A stretch of DNA of 36,581 nt from Chitinispirillaceae bacterium (GTDB lineage Bacteria; Fibrobacterota; Chitinivibrionia; Chitinivibrionales; Chitinispirillaceae): positions 1-36,581 of the forward strand of contig JAFGIW010000194.1 in the NCBI GenBank assembly GCA_016929415.1, in the 5' to 3' direction. Of the stretch, positions 24,461 through 32,367 are shown piece after piece. The notes beneath the pieces were generated by a model, which ran no database searches, was not told the DNA's origin, and worked only from the letters and a program-made list of their open reading frames with translations. The position numbers and the translations under genes were made by a program. Position 1 is the first letter of the stretch. The number at the start of each line of letters is the position of its first letter.

Positions 24461-26788
24461 TCACCCCCGTTCCTGGATTTCCTCGATCACCCCCGTCGCT
24501 CCGGCGGCGATATGCGCAGCGTTTGCTTCGTCGGTATCGATATGCATCGCGAGCTTATAGGTTGGATTGACGCGCACCAGCACGTCGCCGAAGACCAGTT
24601 CGCGATCCCCCTCGACCCGCACGCGTACCACGTATTTGTCGCGGACGCCGTAATTGAGCGCGTCAAGCGGCGACATGTGGATGTGCCGCATGGCGCAGAT
24701 GACGCCGTGGTCGATGGCGATTTCTCCCGCGGCGCCCTGCAGGGTGACGCCGGGGGTGTCCTTGAGGTCGCCCGATTGGCGGATGGGCGGGTGGATGCCG
24801 AGCTTGAACTGTTCGGTCATGGAGATTTCGATCTGGGTTTCTTTGCGGGCAGGGCCGAGTACCCGTACCCGTTCGACGCTTCCTTTGGGGCCGACAAGCG
24901 TGAGCTGCTCTTTACAGGCGAATTGTCCCGGCTGCGAGAGGTCGCTCTGCGGCGTGAGTGTATGGCCTTTACCGAAAAGCGCTTCGACATGTTCGGCGCT
25001 CAGATGAACGTGGTGCGCCGAAACCTCGATCGGGATGGGTTCCTTCGTGCCGGCGGTGAAGACCTTTGTGATCTGCTCCTTGCGCAGGGCGCGCAGCGTT
25101 TCACGGGCGATCATGCGCTCCTCGTTGGTGGCGATGACAAGAATCCGGATCGGCGTATCGTCAACGGAGATGTCGCATGGGCCGTTCGAAAGATCGACCG
25201 CCCGGTTTTTCGCCTCGTCGATCCGGATACCCATGCACTCGAGCCCCTGACAGCAGTAGTTGCGCACACTCGCGCTCCCCTGGCCGATTCCGCCGGTAAA
25301 GATGACCGCATCGAGCCCCTGCATGGCGGCAACGTACGCGCCGATGGTCTTGCGCACCTGGTAGCCGAAACACTTCACGGCAAGCAGCGCCCGGTGGTCG
25401 CCTGCTTCCGCTGCGGCTTCGATGGCGCGCATGTCCGATGAGATCCCCGAAAGGCCGAGAAGGCCGCTTTCCCTGTTGATGAGCCGCTCGCAGTCGGCTG
25501 CGGAGTAACCCTCGGCTTTCTGCAGATGTGTTATAATCCCCGGGTCGATGTCGCCGCAGCGGGTCCCCATGATGAGCCCTGCGGTCGGGGTCAGCCCCAT
25601 CGTGGTGTCGACGGAGCGGCCGTGGTCGATGGCGCACATCGAGGCGCCGTTTCCCAGATGGCAACTTATTATTTCTAGGCTGTTGAAGGGATGTTTGAGG
25701 AGCTGCGCGGCCCGAAGGGCGACATAGCTGTGCGACGTACCGTGGAAGCCGTACCGGCGGATATGGTTTTTTTCGTAAAGTTCGTACGGGAGTCCGTAAA
25801 GGAAGGCGTACGGCGGCAGCGTATGGTGGAACGCCGTATCGAACACCGCGACGTGGTGCGCGGCGGGAAATGCCTTTTGAGCCGCACGGATCCCCTGCAG
25901 ATTGACCTGATTGTGCAGGGGGGCGAGGTGGGCGGCGGCTTCGATGCCGTCGATCACCGCATCGGTAATGACGACCGAATCGGTAAACCGATCGCCGCCG
26001 TGGACCACCCGGTGACCGACGCAGTTGATCTCCTCGGGGGCGTGAATGCAGCGGTTGTCGCCGGCAGTAAGCAGCGCGATCATGTCGGCAATCGCTTCGG
26101 TAAAGTCTTTCGCCGGGGAGGGACGCACGTTTTTCACCTTATGTACGGTAAATTGATGCTTTCCCTCCGGCAAACCGATATTCTCGATGATACCGGTAAC
26201 CGCGACCGTATCGTCGGCGGTGTCGAAAAGTGAATATTTGAGCGACGACGAACCGCAGTTGACCACGAGAATCTTGAGCGGTTTCTCGGTATGGAGCCTG
26301 AAACCGTACGGATCGGTGCTGCGGCGTTCCGCGGAGGCCGCCAGCTCCTTAAGCGGCGAGTTGTCCGTATACGAGATGCTCCGCGCGGTGATCGACCGGC
26401 CGAGAAACCGGAGCGCCGGCGTGTGGGCGGTGACGATTGAAACAAAAAGATGGTCGGGCACGCACAGCGCGGTACACCGCGTGACGCCGATCACGTCGGC
26501 GATTGTCCGGTCGCCGGTCATGAGCGAAATCTCTCCGAAGAAATCGCCCCTTTGCAGGAGTGCCAGCCTGCGTTTGTCGCCGCGGTCATCGGTGACCGCA
26601 ACCTCCGCTTCACCGTCGATGAGAACGAAGAGGAAGCGGTTTTCCTCTCCGAATTCGATGATCGCCTCGTTCGGTTCAAAGGTGCGGACGCGTGAACCGT
26701 CGACCATCAGTTGCAGTTTATCGCGCGGGAATCCTGCGAAGAGTTCGACGCGCGTGAGAAGAAAGTCGAGAAGTTCGGAATGGTCCAT
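24461..26788 (-). CDS. ackA: Fusion of CNB-like domain, acetate kinase and PduL phosphotransacylase
   Basis: One 775-aa polypeptide has three modules. Residues 10-130 are a cyclic-nucleotide-binding (CNB) fold with FFGEISLMTGDRTIADV; the canonical phosphate-binding Arg aligns with Thr95, so ligand binding is doubtful. Residues 171-565 are a complete acetate kinase: VVNCGSSSLKYS (Asn177), HRVVHGG (Arg260), DTAFH (Asp317), GFHGTSH (His349), GTRCGDIDPG (Arg410) and TNEE near 555. Residues 585-765 are a PduL phosphotransacylase, with zinc-ligand regions SAHHVHLS (590-597) and RHIHMSP (701-707). PduL makes acetyl phosphate from acetyl-CoA; the kinase turns it into acetate and ATP. Fusion could pass the intermediate between sites, and the N-terminal domain may gate activity. 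It stands as a single-gene unit. No microcompartment shell genes are nearby. Confidence 0.93.
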   Translation of the reverse strand: MDHSELLDFLLTRVELFAGFPRDKLQLMVDGSRVRTFEPNEAIIEFGEENRFLFVLIDGEAEVAVTDDRGDKRRLALLQRGDFFGEISLMTGDRTIADVIGVTRCTALCVPDHLFVSIVTAHTPALRFLGRSITARSISYTDNSPLKELAASAERRSTDPYGFRLHTEKPLKILVVNCGSSSLKYSLFDTADDTVAVTGIIENIGLPEGKHQFTVHKVKNVRPSPAKDFTEAIADMIALLTAGDNRCIHAPEEINCVGHRVVHGGDRFTDSVVITDAVIDGIEAAAHLAPLHNQVNLQGIRAAQKAFPAAHHVAVFDTAFHHTLPPYAFLYGLPYELYEKNHIRRYGFHGTSHSYVALRAAQLLKHPFNSLEIISCHLGNGASMCAIDHGRSVDTTMGLTPTAGLIMGTRCGDIDPGIITHLQKAEGYSAADCERLINRESGLLGLSGISSDMRAIEAAAEAGDHRALLAVKCFGYQVRKTIGAYVAAMQGLDAVIFTGGIGQGSASVRNYCCQGLECMGIRIDEAKNRAVDLSNGPCDISVDDTPIRILVIATNEERMIARETLRALRKEQITKVFTAGTKEPIPIEVSAHHVHLSAEHVEALFGKGHTLTPQSDLSQPGQFACKEQLTLVGPKGSVERVRVLGPARKETQIEISMTEQFKLGIHPPIRQSGDLKDTPGVTLQGAAGEIAIDHGVICAMRHIHMSPLDALNYGVRDKYVVRVRVEGDRELVFGDVLVRVNPTYKLAMHIDTDEANAAHIAAGATGVIEEIQERG

Positions 26789-26927
26789 ACGTGGGTATGC
26801 TCCAGAGTAATTATTGGTTGATAAGCTGCTCCCATCACATCGGATTCATCGATTACCGACATGTCGCCGAGCAGCCCGGATTGCATAATATATATTAATT
26901 ACATCATTTTCAACGATGTGGTTTATT

Positions 26928-28325
26928 ATGCGTGACTTGCTGCATTTTATTCCCTGTGTGGCGATGTGCCTCATCGGATGCACCCCTCCCTCTGTCACCG
27001 CACCGCCGGCTCTGCCGGCCGGCCGGATACTGGCTGAGGCGTTCAAGCCCGTTCCTTCGATTATTAATGTCCCGGTCGAGATAAGGACCCATGCCCTGGA
27101 GCAGATGATCAACGAACAGCTCCCGCCGCTTCTGTTCGAATCGGACACGATGACGGTCGGCGTCATGAAAAATGTAAAGGTCAAGGTGTGGAAAGGCGAC
27201 TCGATCAGGTTGTCGTTGCAGGGGGACCGGCTCAACTACCGGATACCGATACGGATCTGGATGCAATTTTCGTTTTCCGTCGGTGCATTCAGCGTATCGC
27301 ATACCGAGTACCAGGATGTTGAAGCGGGGATCGCGCTCAAATTCCGGTCGCGTCTCTTTGTTAAAAACGACTGGAAGGCGGTCACCATGACGGAATCGGA
27401 CGGTTATGATTGGACGACCGATCCGGTTGTCAAGGTCCGTTTCGTCACCATCCCGGTCAAGCCACTTGCGGATTTCATCCTTTCGCGTCAGCATAAAAAA
27501 TTCGGCGAGATTGTGGACAAGGGCGTAAGCTCGATGCTCGATATCAAAAAACTGCTCCACCCGCTCTGGGTGCAGATCCAAAAACCGATTCGGCTTGCGG
27601 AGTATCCGCCGCTCTGGCTGCGCCTTACACCGCGGTCCGTCTCGATGACGCAACTTGCCGGAAACGGCAGGATGATTACAAGTTCGGTCGGCATCACCTC
27701 GGTAGCGGAAACTTTTTTCGGTAAAGAACCGGTCTGTACCCCGAAAGACTCCCTCCCCGATTTCGTCATACCGGGAAGAGTCGATTCGTCGTTTGTCCTC
27801 AATCTTTACAGCGAGATCACCTATGCAAATGCGTCGGAACTCCTGCGTTCGTATCTGCAGGGCCGCAGTTTCACCTCCGGACGCAAGGAGGTCATCGTCC
27901 AGGATATAGAGATTTACGGTCTTGAGGGGTATGCGGTGGTGAGCATCGACTTCGCCGGATCATTCAAAGGTAAAGTGTATGTCATCGGCCGGACACGGTA
28001 CGATGCGCAGAAATCGACGATCTCGATCGAAGAGCTCGATTTCGACGTATCGACGAAAAATGCTCTGCACAACACCGCCGAGTGGCTGTTTCACGGTGTC
28101 ATCATCGATAAAGTGAAGCCGTATCTCAGTTTTCCGCTGCGCGAAAAGATGCTTGAATCCCAGTTGATGGTCCAGAAGATGCTCTGCAACTCGAAATTGA
28201 TGAAGAATGTCTATGTCAACGGGTTCATCGATTCGCTCTCGATAGGCGATGTCCGTGTGACCGATCGCGCATTGCAGGCGGTAGTGCTTTCAAGGGGAAG
28301 CCTGTTTTTGAATATCAGGGAATAA
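26928..28325 (+). CDS. DUF4403 lipoprotein
   Basis: This is a 465-aa protein with a lipoprotein signal ending LIGC (Cys lipidation near residue 18 from ATG 26928; an in-frame ATG lies four codons upstream), so it is probably anchored in the inner or outer membrane facing the periplasm. The body matches the DUF4403 family: PSIINVPVEIRTHALEQMIN opens it, followed by long beta-rich segments (KVKVWKGDSIRLSLQGDRLN) and GYAVVSIDFAGSFKGKVYVIG near the C-terminus. Function of the family is not established. It is divergent from the acetate kinase fusion, with 139 bases between the starts. It appears to be a single-gene unit. Confidence 0.8.
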   Translation: MRDLLHFIPCVAMCLIGCTPPSVTAPPALPAGRILAEAFKPVPSIINVPVEIRTHALEQMINEQLPPLLFESDTMTVGVMKNVKVKVWKGDSIRLSLQGDRLNYRIPIRIWMQFSFSVGAFSVSHTEYQDVEAGIALKFRSRLFVKNDWKAVTMTESDGYDWTTDPVVKVRFVTIPVKPLADFILSRQHKKFGEIVDKGVSSMLDIKKLLHPLWVQIQKPIRLAEYPPLWLRLTPRSVSMTQLAGNGRMITSSVGITSVAETFFGKEPVCTPKDSLPDFVIPGRVDSSFVLNLYSEITYANASELLRSYLQGRSFTSGRKEVIVQDIEIYGLEGYAVVSIDFAGSFKGKVYVIGRTRYDAQKSTISIEELDFDVSTKNALHNTAEWLFHGVIIDKVKPYLSFPLREKMLESQLMVQKMLCNSKLMKNVYVNGFIDSLSIGDVRVTDRALQAVVLSRGSLFLNIRE

Positions 28326-28448
28326 TCCTGTCGCAAACGCACCTCGATGAGATGAGGTCCACAGGTTCTTCATCGGAATCGATATCGCAATCGGAGACCG
28401 CGGTGCCCTGCGTTTAATGCCGCATCACACCATACGCCGGAGGGGTAT

Positions 28449-28937
28449 TTATTTTACCGTAAAGTTCACCATCTGCAACACCGCTTCATTCCTGCTGTCC
28501 ACAACGGCCACCCTCCATTCGCCTGTCATTCCGGGGAGTATCGTTTTCGCGCTGTAAGTGCGATACCGGTTCGAGGTGACCTTCAGGGAGACGGCGTTGA
28601 GCAGATCGTCGTTCCAGTACCAGCGATGCTGGATCTCCTGCCCCTGTCCGTTGCCGATTTCGGTGAAACAGTAGAGCCGTTTGACTTCCGGGGGGAAGAC
28701 CGTACCGGTGTCCCGCGGCTCGCGATCCACGACATCCAGAGCGATGGCCGCCCGTTTGACGATCATTGCACCGGACTGAATCTTCTGCGTTGATGCAGCC
28801 GGTGCCGCTTTTATCGCTGCCGCGGTTGCCGGACGTGCCGGGACCGGTTGCGATTGTGGGGCGGAGGCCGGGGTTTGCGCCTGTGACGTTATGATAGCCG
28901 CTGCAAGAAAACCGCCGATAACATTGCGCGCATGCAT
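28449..28937 (-). CDS. DUF2914 exported protein
   Basis: This is a 162-aa protein with a signal peptide (NVIGGFLAAAIITSQAQ), an Ala/Pro/Gln-rich linker (residues 20-55) and a C-terminal DUF2914 domain recognised by RLYCFTEIGNG, IQHRWYWNDDL, the SNRYRTYSAKTILPGMTGEW region and RVAVVDSRNEAVLQMVNFTV. The fold is a small beta sandwich, probably periplasmic. Its role is unknown. AAGGAG precedes the ATG by about 6 bases. It converges on the DUF4403 gene and diverges from yceH. Nothing else is visible in 28326-28448. Confidence 0.8.
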   Translation of the reverse strand: MHARNVIGGFLAAAIITSQAQTPASAPQSQPVPARPATAAAIKAAPAASTQKIQSGAMIVKRAAIALDVVDREPRDTGTVFPPEVKRLYCFTEIGNGQGQEIQHRWYWNDDLLNAVSLKVTSNRYRTYSAKTILPGMTGEWRVAVVDSRNEAVLQMVNFTVK

Positions 28938-29078
28938 ACAAGCTCCTTGTTGAGGTGAATCATATCCTCTTACATCATATCGTAGTAGCGGTTCATTGGG
29001 AAGAAGAAAAGGTCTGATTGTGAGAACGGGGTATCAGATGGTATCTTTGAGCGTGACTGCGCTTTTCAAGGAGTATGA

Positions 29079-29753
29079 ATGGAACTGAATCTCGATTCGG
29101 TTGCGGTGCGCGTGCTGGGGGCGCTTATCGAAAAAGAGGCCACCACCCCCGACTACTATCCCCTGTCGCTCAATGCACTTGTCAATGCCTGCAACCAGAG
29201 ATCGAACCGTGAACCGGTAATGCACCTCGCCGATGATGAGGTCGTGGCGGCGATCGATGCGCTCAAGGAGAAGCGGCTGGTGTGGCAGCGCTCGGTGGCG
29301 GGGGCGCGTGTTTTCAAATATGAGCATAATGTAAGGAGCCTTTTCCCGTTGACCGAACAGGAGACGGGAGTGTTGTGCGTTCTGATGCTGCGGGGACCAC
29401 AGACCGTAGGAGAAATCCGGCTCCGTACCGACCGGCTCTGTTCCTTTGCATCGCTTGATGAAACGGGAAAGGTGATACGGGGGCTTATCTCCCGTGAAGA
29501 CGGTCCTTTCATCCTTGAGCTGCCGCGACAACCCGGCCGTAAGGAACCGCGGTTCGTCCATCTGTTGTCGGGTGAGGAATGGGCTGCGGGGCAGGATGCC
29601 GGGAGTGTGCTGCAGAATGGTCCGACGGTTTCGGATACCGGGAGCTCATTATCCGACCGGGTCATGGCGCTGGAGGCGGCGATAGCGGCTCTCCATGGTG
29701 AGGTCGGGGTGCTGAAGGAGGAGTTTGAGGCTTTCAAAAGGATGCTCGAGTGA
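29079..29753 (+). CDS. yceH: YceH family protein (DUF480)
   Basis: This 224-aa cytoplasmic protein contains two winged-helix domains of the DUF480/YceH family. Diagnostic segments are RVLGALIEKEATTPDYYPLS, LNALVNACNQRSNREPVM, GARVFKYEHNV and LCVLMLRGPQTVGEIRLRT. The C-terminal tail (190-224, VMALEAAIAALHGEVGVLKE) is predicted to form a coiled coil, as in the E. coli protein. Its function is not well defined; DNA binding is likely from the fold. GGAG lies 6 bases before the ATG. It is a single gene with no close co-directional partner. Confidence 0.88.
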   Translation: MELNLDSVAVRVLGALIEKEATTPDYYPLSLNALVNACNQRSNREPVMHLADDEVVAAIDALKEKRLVWQRSVAGARVFKYEHNVRSLFPLTEQETGVLCVLMLRGPQTVGEIRLRTDRLCSFASLDETGKVIRGLISREDGPFILELPRQPGRKEPRFVHLLSGEEWAAGQDAGSVLQNGPTVSDTGSSLSDRVMALEAAIAALHGEVGVLKEEFEAFKRMLE

Positions 29754-29810
29754 TAATGATTTTACGCGGCGTCATCAGGCGAACGACGGACGGGGATAGT
29801 GAAGGCGAAG

Positions 29811-29853
29811 TGTGAGGATTACTGACTATTTACTACTCACTACTTCCCCCTCC
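29811..29853 (-). repeat. Second AGTAGT short-repeat tract at a gene end
   Basis: On the minus strand the tract reads GGAGGGGGAAGTAGTGAGTA and then GTAAATAGTCAGTAATCC-like units, immediately past the prepilin peptidase stop codon. It shares the purine run plus AGTAGT with the tract at 4735-4772. Both lie between convergent genes. Confidence 0.4.
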
Positions 29854-29855
29854 AC

Positions 29856-30665
29856 TCACCCTCCCGCCAGCCTGTCGAAAACCGAAAGCCACGAGTTCAT
29901 CAGTTTATCCCCGAAGAGTACCGCGATCCAGACGCCTGCGCCTAGAAAGGGGCCGAAGGGAATCTGGTGGTCGGAATTGAGCTTTCGTATCGCCATCAGG
30001 ACTATACCGTAGACCGAACCGAGCAGGGCGCCGAAGAGGATGCTCAACAGTGCTGTCTGCGCCCCCCAGAGTGCGCCGGCCGCTGCCATGAGTTTGATAT
30101 CGCCGCCACCCATGGCGTCTTTTTTCAACAGCAACGACCCGATCGCGCCGATTGCCAGGAGCAGCCCCCCTCCTGCAAGGATGCCGTACAGGGCCGTAAG
30201 CGGGGTCGGGCTTCCCGGAAGAAAAGCGATGCCGGCGGCGATCACGAGAAACGGCAGGGTAAACAGATCGGGGATGATATAGTGGCGCAGGTCGATCATC
30301 GAAATGGGAATAATAAGCAGAAGGAATGAGACCCTTGTTGCGTAGACCACAATAGACTGCCACGAGAGCGGTTGCAGCGAAGGCGGATAAAAATACCATA
30401 TCGCAAGCGCTGCGCCGCCGGTAAGGGTTTCTATCAGCGGATAGGTTATTGGGATGGGCTGTTTGCACGAGTGGCATTTCCCGCCGAGAAACAGGTAACT
30501 GAAGACCGGGATATTGTGCAATGGTTTGATCGGGGTTTTACATTTCGGGCAATGTGAGGCGGGCCGGAAGATTGATTTTTTTTCAGGGATCCTGCAGATC
30601 AACACATTGAAAAAGGAACCGAGAATCAGTCCGTAGACGGCAGCCATAAGGGGAATAATGAACAT
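29856..30665 (-). CDS. pilD: Type IV prepilin peptidase / N-methyltransferase
   Basis: This 269-aa polytopic inner-membrane enzyme cleaves the short leader of type IV prepilins or pseudopilins and methylates the new N-terminus. The cytoplasmic methylase loop has the zinc cysteines CPKC (about 39-42) and CHSC (about 63-66). The two aspartyl protease motifs are intact: SMIDLRHYIIPD and MGGGDIKLMAA. About eight membrane helices are expected. AAAGGA precedes the ATG by 5 bases and the gene starts 8 bases after cvpA, so they are co-transcribed. No pilin or pilus assembly genes are in the window. Confidence 0.93.
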   Translation of the reverse strand: MFIIPLMAAVYGLILGSFFNVLICRIPEKKSIFRPASHCPKCKTPIKPLHNIPVFSYLFLGGKCHSCKQPIPITYPLIETLTGGAALAIWYFYPPSLQPLSWQSIVVYATRVSFLLLIIPISMIDLRHYIIPDLFTLPFLVIAAGIAFLPGSPTPLTALYGILAGGGLLLAIGAIGSLLLKKDAMGGGDIKLMAAAGALWGAQTALLSILFGALLGSVYGIVLMAIRKLNSDHQIPFGPFLGAGVWIAVLFGDKLMNSWLSVFDRLAGG

Positions 30666-30673
30666 ACGATCCT

Positions 30674-31276
30674 TTACTGATCAGATATCTGCGCCTTTTT
30701 CGCCGAATCGACCGCTGCTTTGAACTCATCGAATTTATGTTGCATTTTATCGATCTGCGGGGAGGGCTTTTTATCGAAAATTGTATGTAGTCGTGTACGA
30801 TTATGCAACAGGTTTTTGAGGGAGAGACCTTTCGGCAATGATTTGAAACTTCGATAGATGAGCGAATTGTTGAAATCGTTCTGAACCCGGTGTATGGGGA
30901 AGGATGAAATCGAGAGACAGGCGACATACGCGATAAGGAGACCCTTTAAAAAACCTATCGAACCGCCGATCAGTCTATCAATCCAGCCGAGGGGTGTCAG
31001 ATGTACTGTTTTTTTAATGAACCATCCGGCCATGATTATCGCCACCGCACAGAGACAGTAAATGAGGATGAAGGCGATTGCATATCTGATGTGAGTCTGA
31101 ACGGGGATCAAGGTAAGCGGAGAGCGCATCGCAAAGTCCTGGTAGTAGAGAAATGCGACAAATATTCCAACAACCATTGCGGACAATCTGATGACCTCAC
31201 CTATGAGCCCGCGTCTCAAACCGGCGAAAATCAGAAATGCGGTGATGACTGCAATGATAATGTCCAGGACATGCAT
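30674..31276 (-). CDS. cvpA: CvpA family membrane protein
   Basis: This 200-aa protein has four predicted membrane helices in the CvpA arrangement. The opening VLDIIIAVITAFLIFAGLRR, the following GLIGEVIRLSAMVVGI and the later PLGWIDRLIGGSIGFLKGLL are characteristic. In E. coli CvpA is needed for colicin V export and affects purF expression and membrane stress, but its mechanism is unclear. The C-terminal 60 residues are soluble and basic/helical (KPSPQIDKMQHKFDEFKAAV). It is 8 bases upstream of pilD in the same unit. The ribosome site is weak. Confidence 0.83.
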   Translation of the reverse strand: MHVLDIIIAVITAFLIFAGLRRGLIGEVIRLSAMVVGIFVAFLYYQDFAMRSPLTLIPVQTHIRYAIAFILIYCLCAVAIIMAGWFIKKTVHLTPLGWIDRLIGGSIGFLKGLLIAYVACLSISSFPIHRVQNDFNNSLIYRSFKSLPKGLSLKNLLHNRTRLHTIFDKKPSPQIDKMQHKFDEFKAAVDSAKKAQISDQ

Positions 31277-31329
31277 CGATCGGAGGACCCTGTTGAAACG
31301 TTAAGCGATCTAGGTTGGATGGCAGTGTA

Positions 31330-31360
31330 TAAAAAAGTCGGGCGAGAAAAACTCGCCCTT
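31330..31360 (-). terminator. Terminator after the small lipoprotein gene
   Basis: A perfect 7-bp stem (GGGCGAG/CTCGCCC, 31340-31358) with a five-base loop is followed on the minus strand by GACTTTTTTAT. It lies 29 bases past the lipoprotein stop codon and separates it from cvpA-pilD. Confidence 0.8.
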
Positions 31361-31388
31361 ACTTTGAGAACAGACTGTTATTATCGGT

Positions 31389-31727
31389 TCAATTTTTTTC
31401 GAGAATGCCCACCACGTGTTTATCTTCCAGAATAAAGATTTTCTGGTCCCTCTTTTTATAGGTCCATTTTTCCTGGAGCGCCCATGGCTGCTGGACTTTT
31501 TCCTGTTTCAGCGGTTCACCAAGCAGGAAATAGAGTGTTTCCTGCTTTATGCCGATCTCGAAACGGCCGTCGTAGATACACGATTTATCGAGCTCGGGCA
31601 GATCCGGATGTGTTTGAATGTAGGAGTCGATCTCTTCCTGAGTGGGTTTGATGAAATCTTTACTGGCGGCACATCCCGCGAGAACGGCACCTGCGACGAA
31701 CAACAATTTAACTGTTCTGAATTTCAT
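31389..31727 (-). CDS. Small lipoprotein, BamE/SmpA-like
   Basis: This 112-aa protein starts at ATG 31727, with GAGGAGG 7 bases upstream. A lipobox ends at LAGC (signal MKFRTVKLLFVAGAVLAG). The mature part contains IGIKQETLYFLLGEP, followed by EKWTYKKRDQKIFILEDKHV, the strand-turn pattern of the small SmpA/OmlA (BamE) fold, in which a GxxxxxVxxxLGxP motif is usual. That assignment is moderate. Its start lies inside the end of the STAS gene (20-base overlap), so the two are translated together. A strong terminator follows. It is likely an envelope protein; a link to outer-membrane assembly is only a fold-based guess. Confidence 0.65.
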   Translation of the reverse strand: MKFRTVKLLFVAGAVLAGCAASKDFIKPTQEEIDSYIQTHPDLPELDKSCIYDGRFEIGIKQETLYFLLGEPLKQEKVQQPWALQEKWTYKKRDQKIFILEDKHVVGILEKN

Positions 31728-32052
31728 GTTCGAACTCCTCCTCGGTTGAGTAGATTTTGACAAGTTTATTCAGGCCCACGACTTCAAGAACATCACGCAC
31801 GTATTCATTCGGTTCGATAAGGGCTAGAGAACCGTTTTTTTTCCTGAGTGTATTGTGGCAGTAAATAAGCACATTTAGCGCGCCGCTGTCAAGATAGGTT
31901 ACCTTTGCCAAGTTCATCGCCACGAAAAAAAGATTACGTTCCAGCAGGGTGTTGACATATGACTTCAGTACGATTGAGTCTTTGAGCCGGTCGATTTTAC
32001 CGGCGATATCAATGATGTGAAAATGATGAGAGTCTCGCCCGCCAATATCCAT
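31708..32052 (-). CDS. STAS-domain anti-sigma-factor antagonist-like protein
   Basis: This 114-aa single-domain STAS protein has the family core FHIIDIAGKIDRL, then LAKVTYLDSGALNVLIYCHN, in which the Ser of DSGALN is the phosphorylation site of SpoIIAA/RsbV proteins, and a C-terminal LVKIYSTEEEFEHEI helix. It would bind an anti-sigma or related kinase, but none is encoded here. I favour ATG 32052 (GAGG about 6 bases upstream); in-frame ATGs at 32064, 32085 and 32136 are alternatives. It overlaps the downstream lipoprotein by 20 bases. Confidence 0.8.
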   Translation of the reverse strand: MDIGGRDSHHFHIIDIAGKIDRLKDSIVLKSYVNTLLERNLFFVAMNLAKVTYLDSGALNVLIYCHNTLRKKNGSLALIEPNEYVRDVLEVVGLNKLVKIYSTEEEFEHEIQNS

Positions 32053-32367
32053 GTTGAACCTCATTTTACAGATTAAACAGCTCATTCCCCCTTCCCGCAC
32101 GGCTACAGGCAACACCTCCTCGACGCGGCAGCTCAAGCGTCAATTATTCCGTGCGGCCTGTATTGTTTTTCAGGGGAGGCATTTGCTCACTCGTACGCCG
32201 ACGGAACCGCCTCTAACGCCGGCTTCCGTTCCCTGAAGTGCGCACCATCGGTCACCCACCCGCTTTCAAATGCTTCATCGTGTGTGCATGCCGCGCAGGG
32301 GGTTGCAACGCTATCGTATAATATATATCGACGAACGTCATAGCATCCAATAAAATTGAACGCCATT
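32053..32367. other. Intergenic region without a supported gene
   Basis: This 315-base gap lies between the GGDEF and STAS genes, which point the same way. I see no convincing coding frame, hairpin or promoter. Extended starts of the STAS gene would use its left end. Confidence 0.4.

Noticed and set aside
24443..25441. 332-aa plus-strand frame
   Set aside because: It is antisense to the PduL and acetate kinase coding sequence; GC-rich third positions keep it open.
24461..26788. Bacterial microcompartment locus (because of PduL)
   Set aside because: No shell proteins or signature enzymes are encoded in the window, and no obvious encapsulation peptide precedes the PduL domain, which lies C-terminal to AckA.
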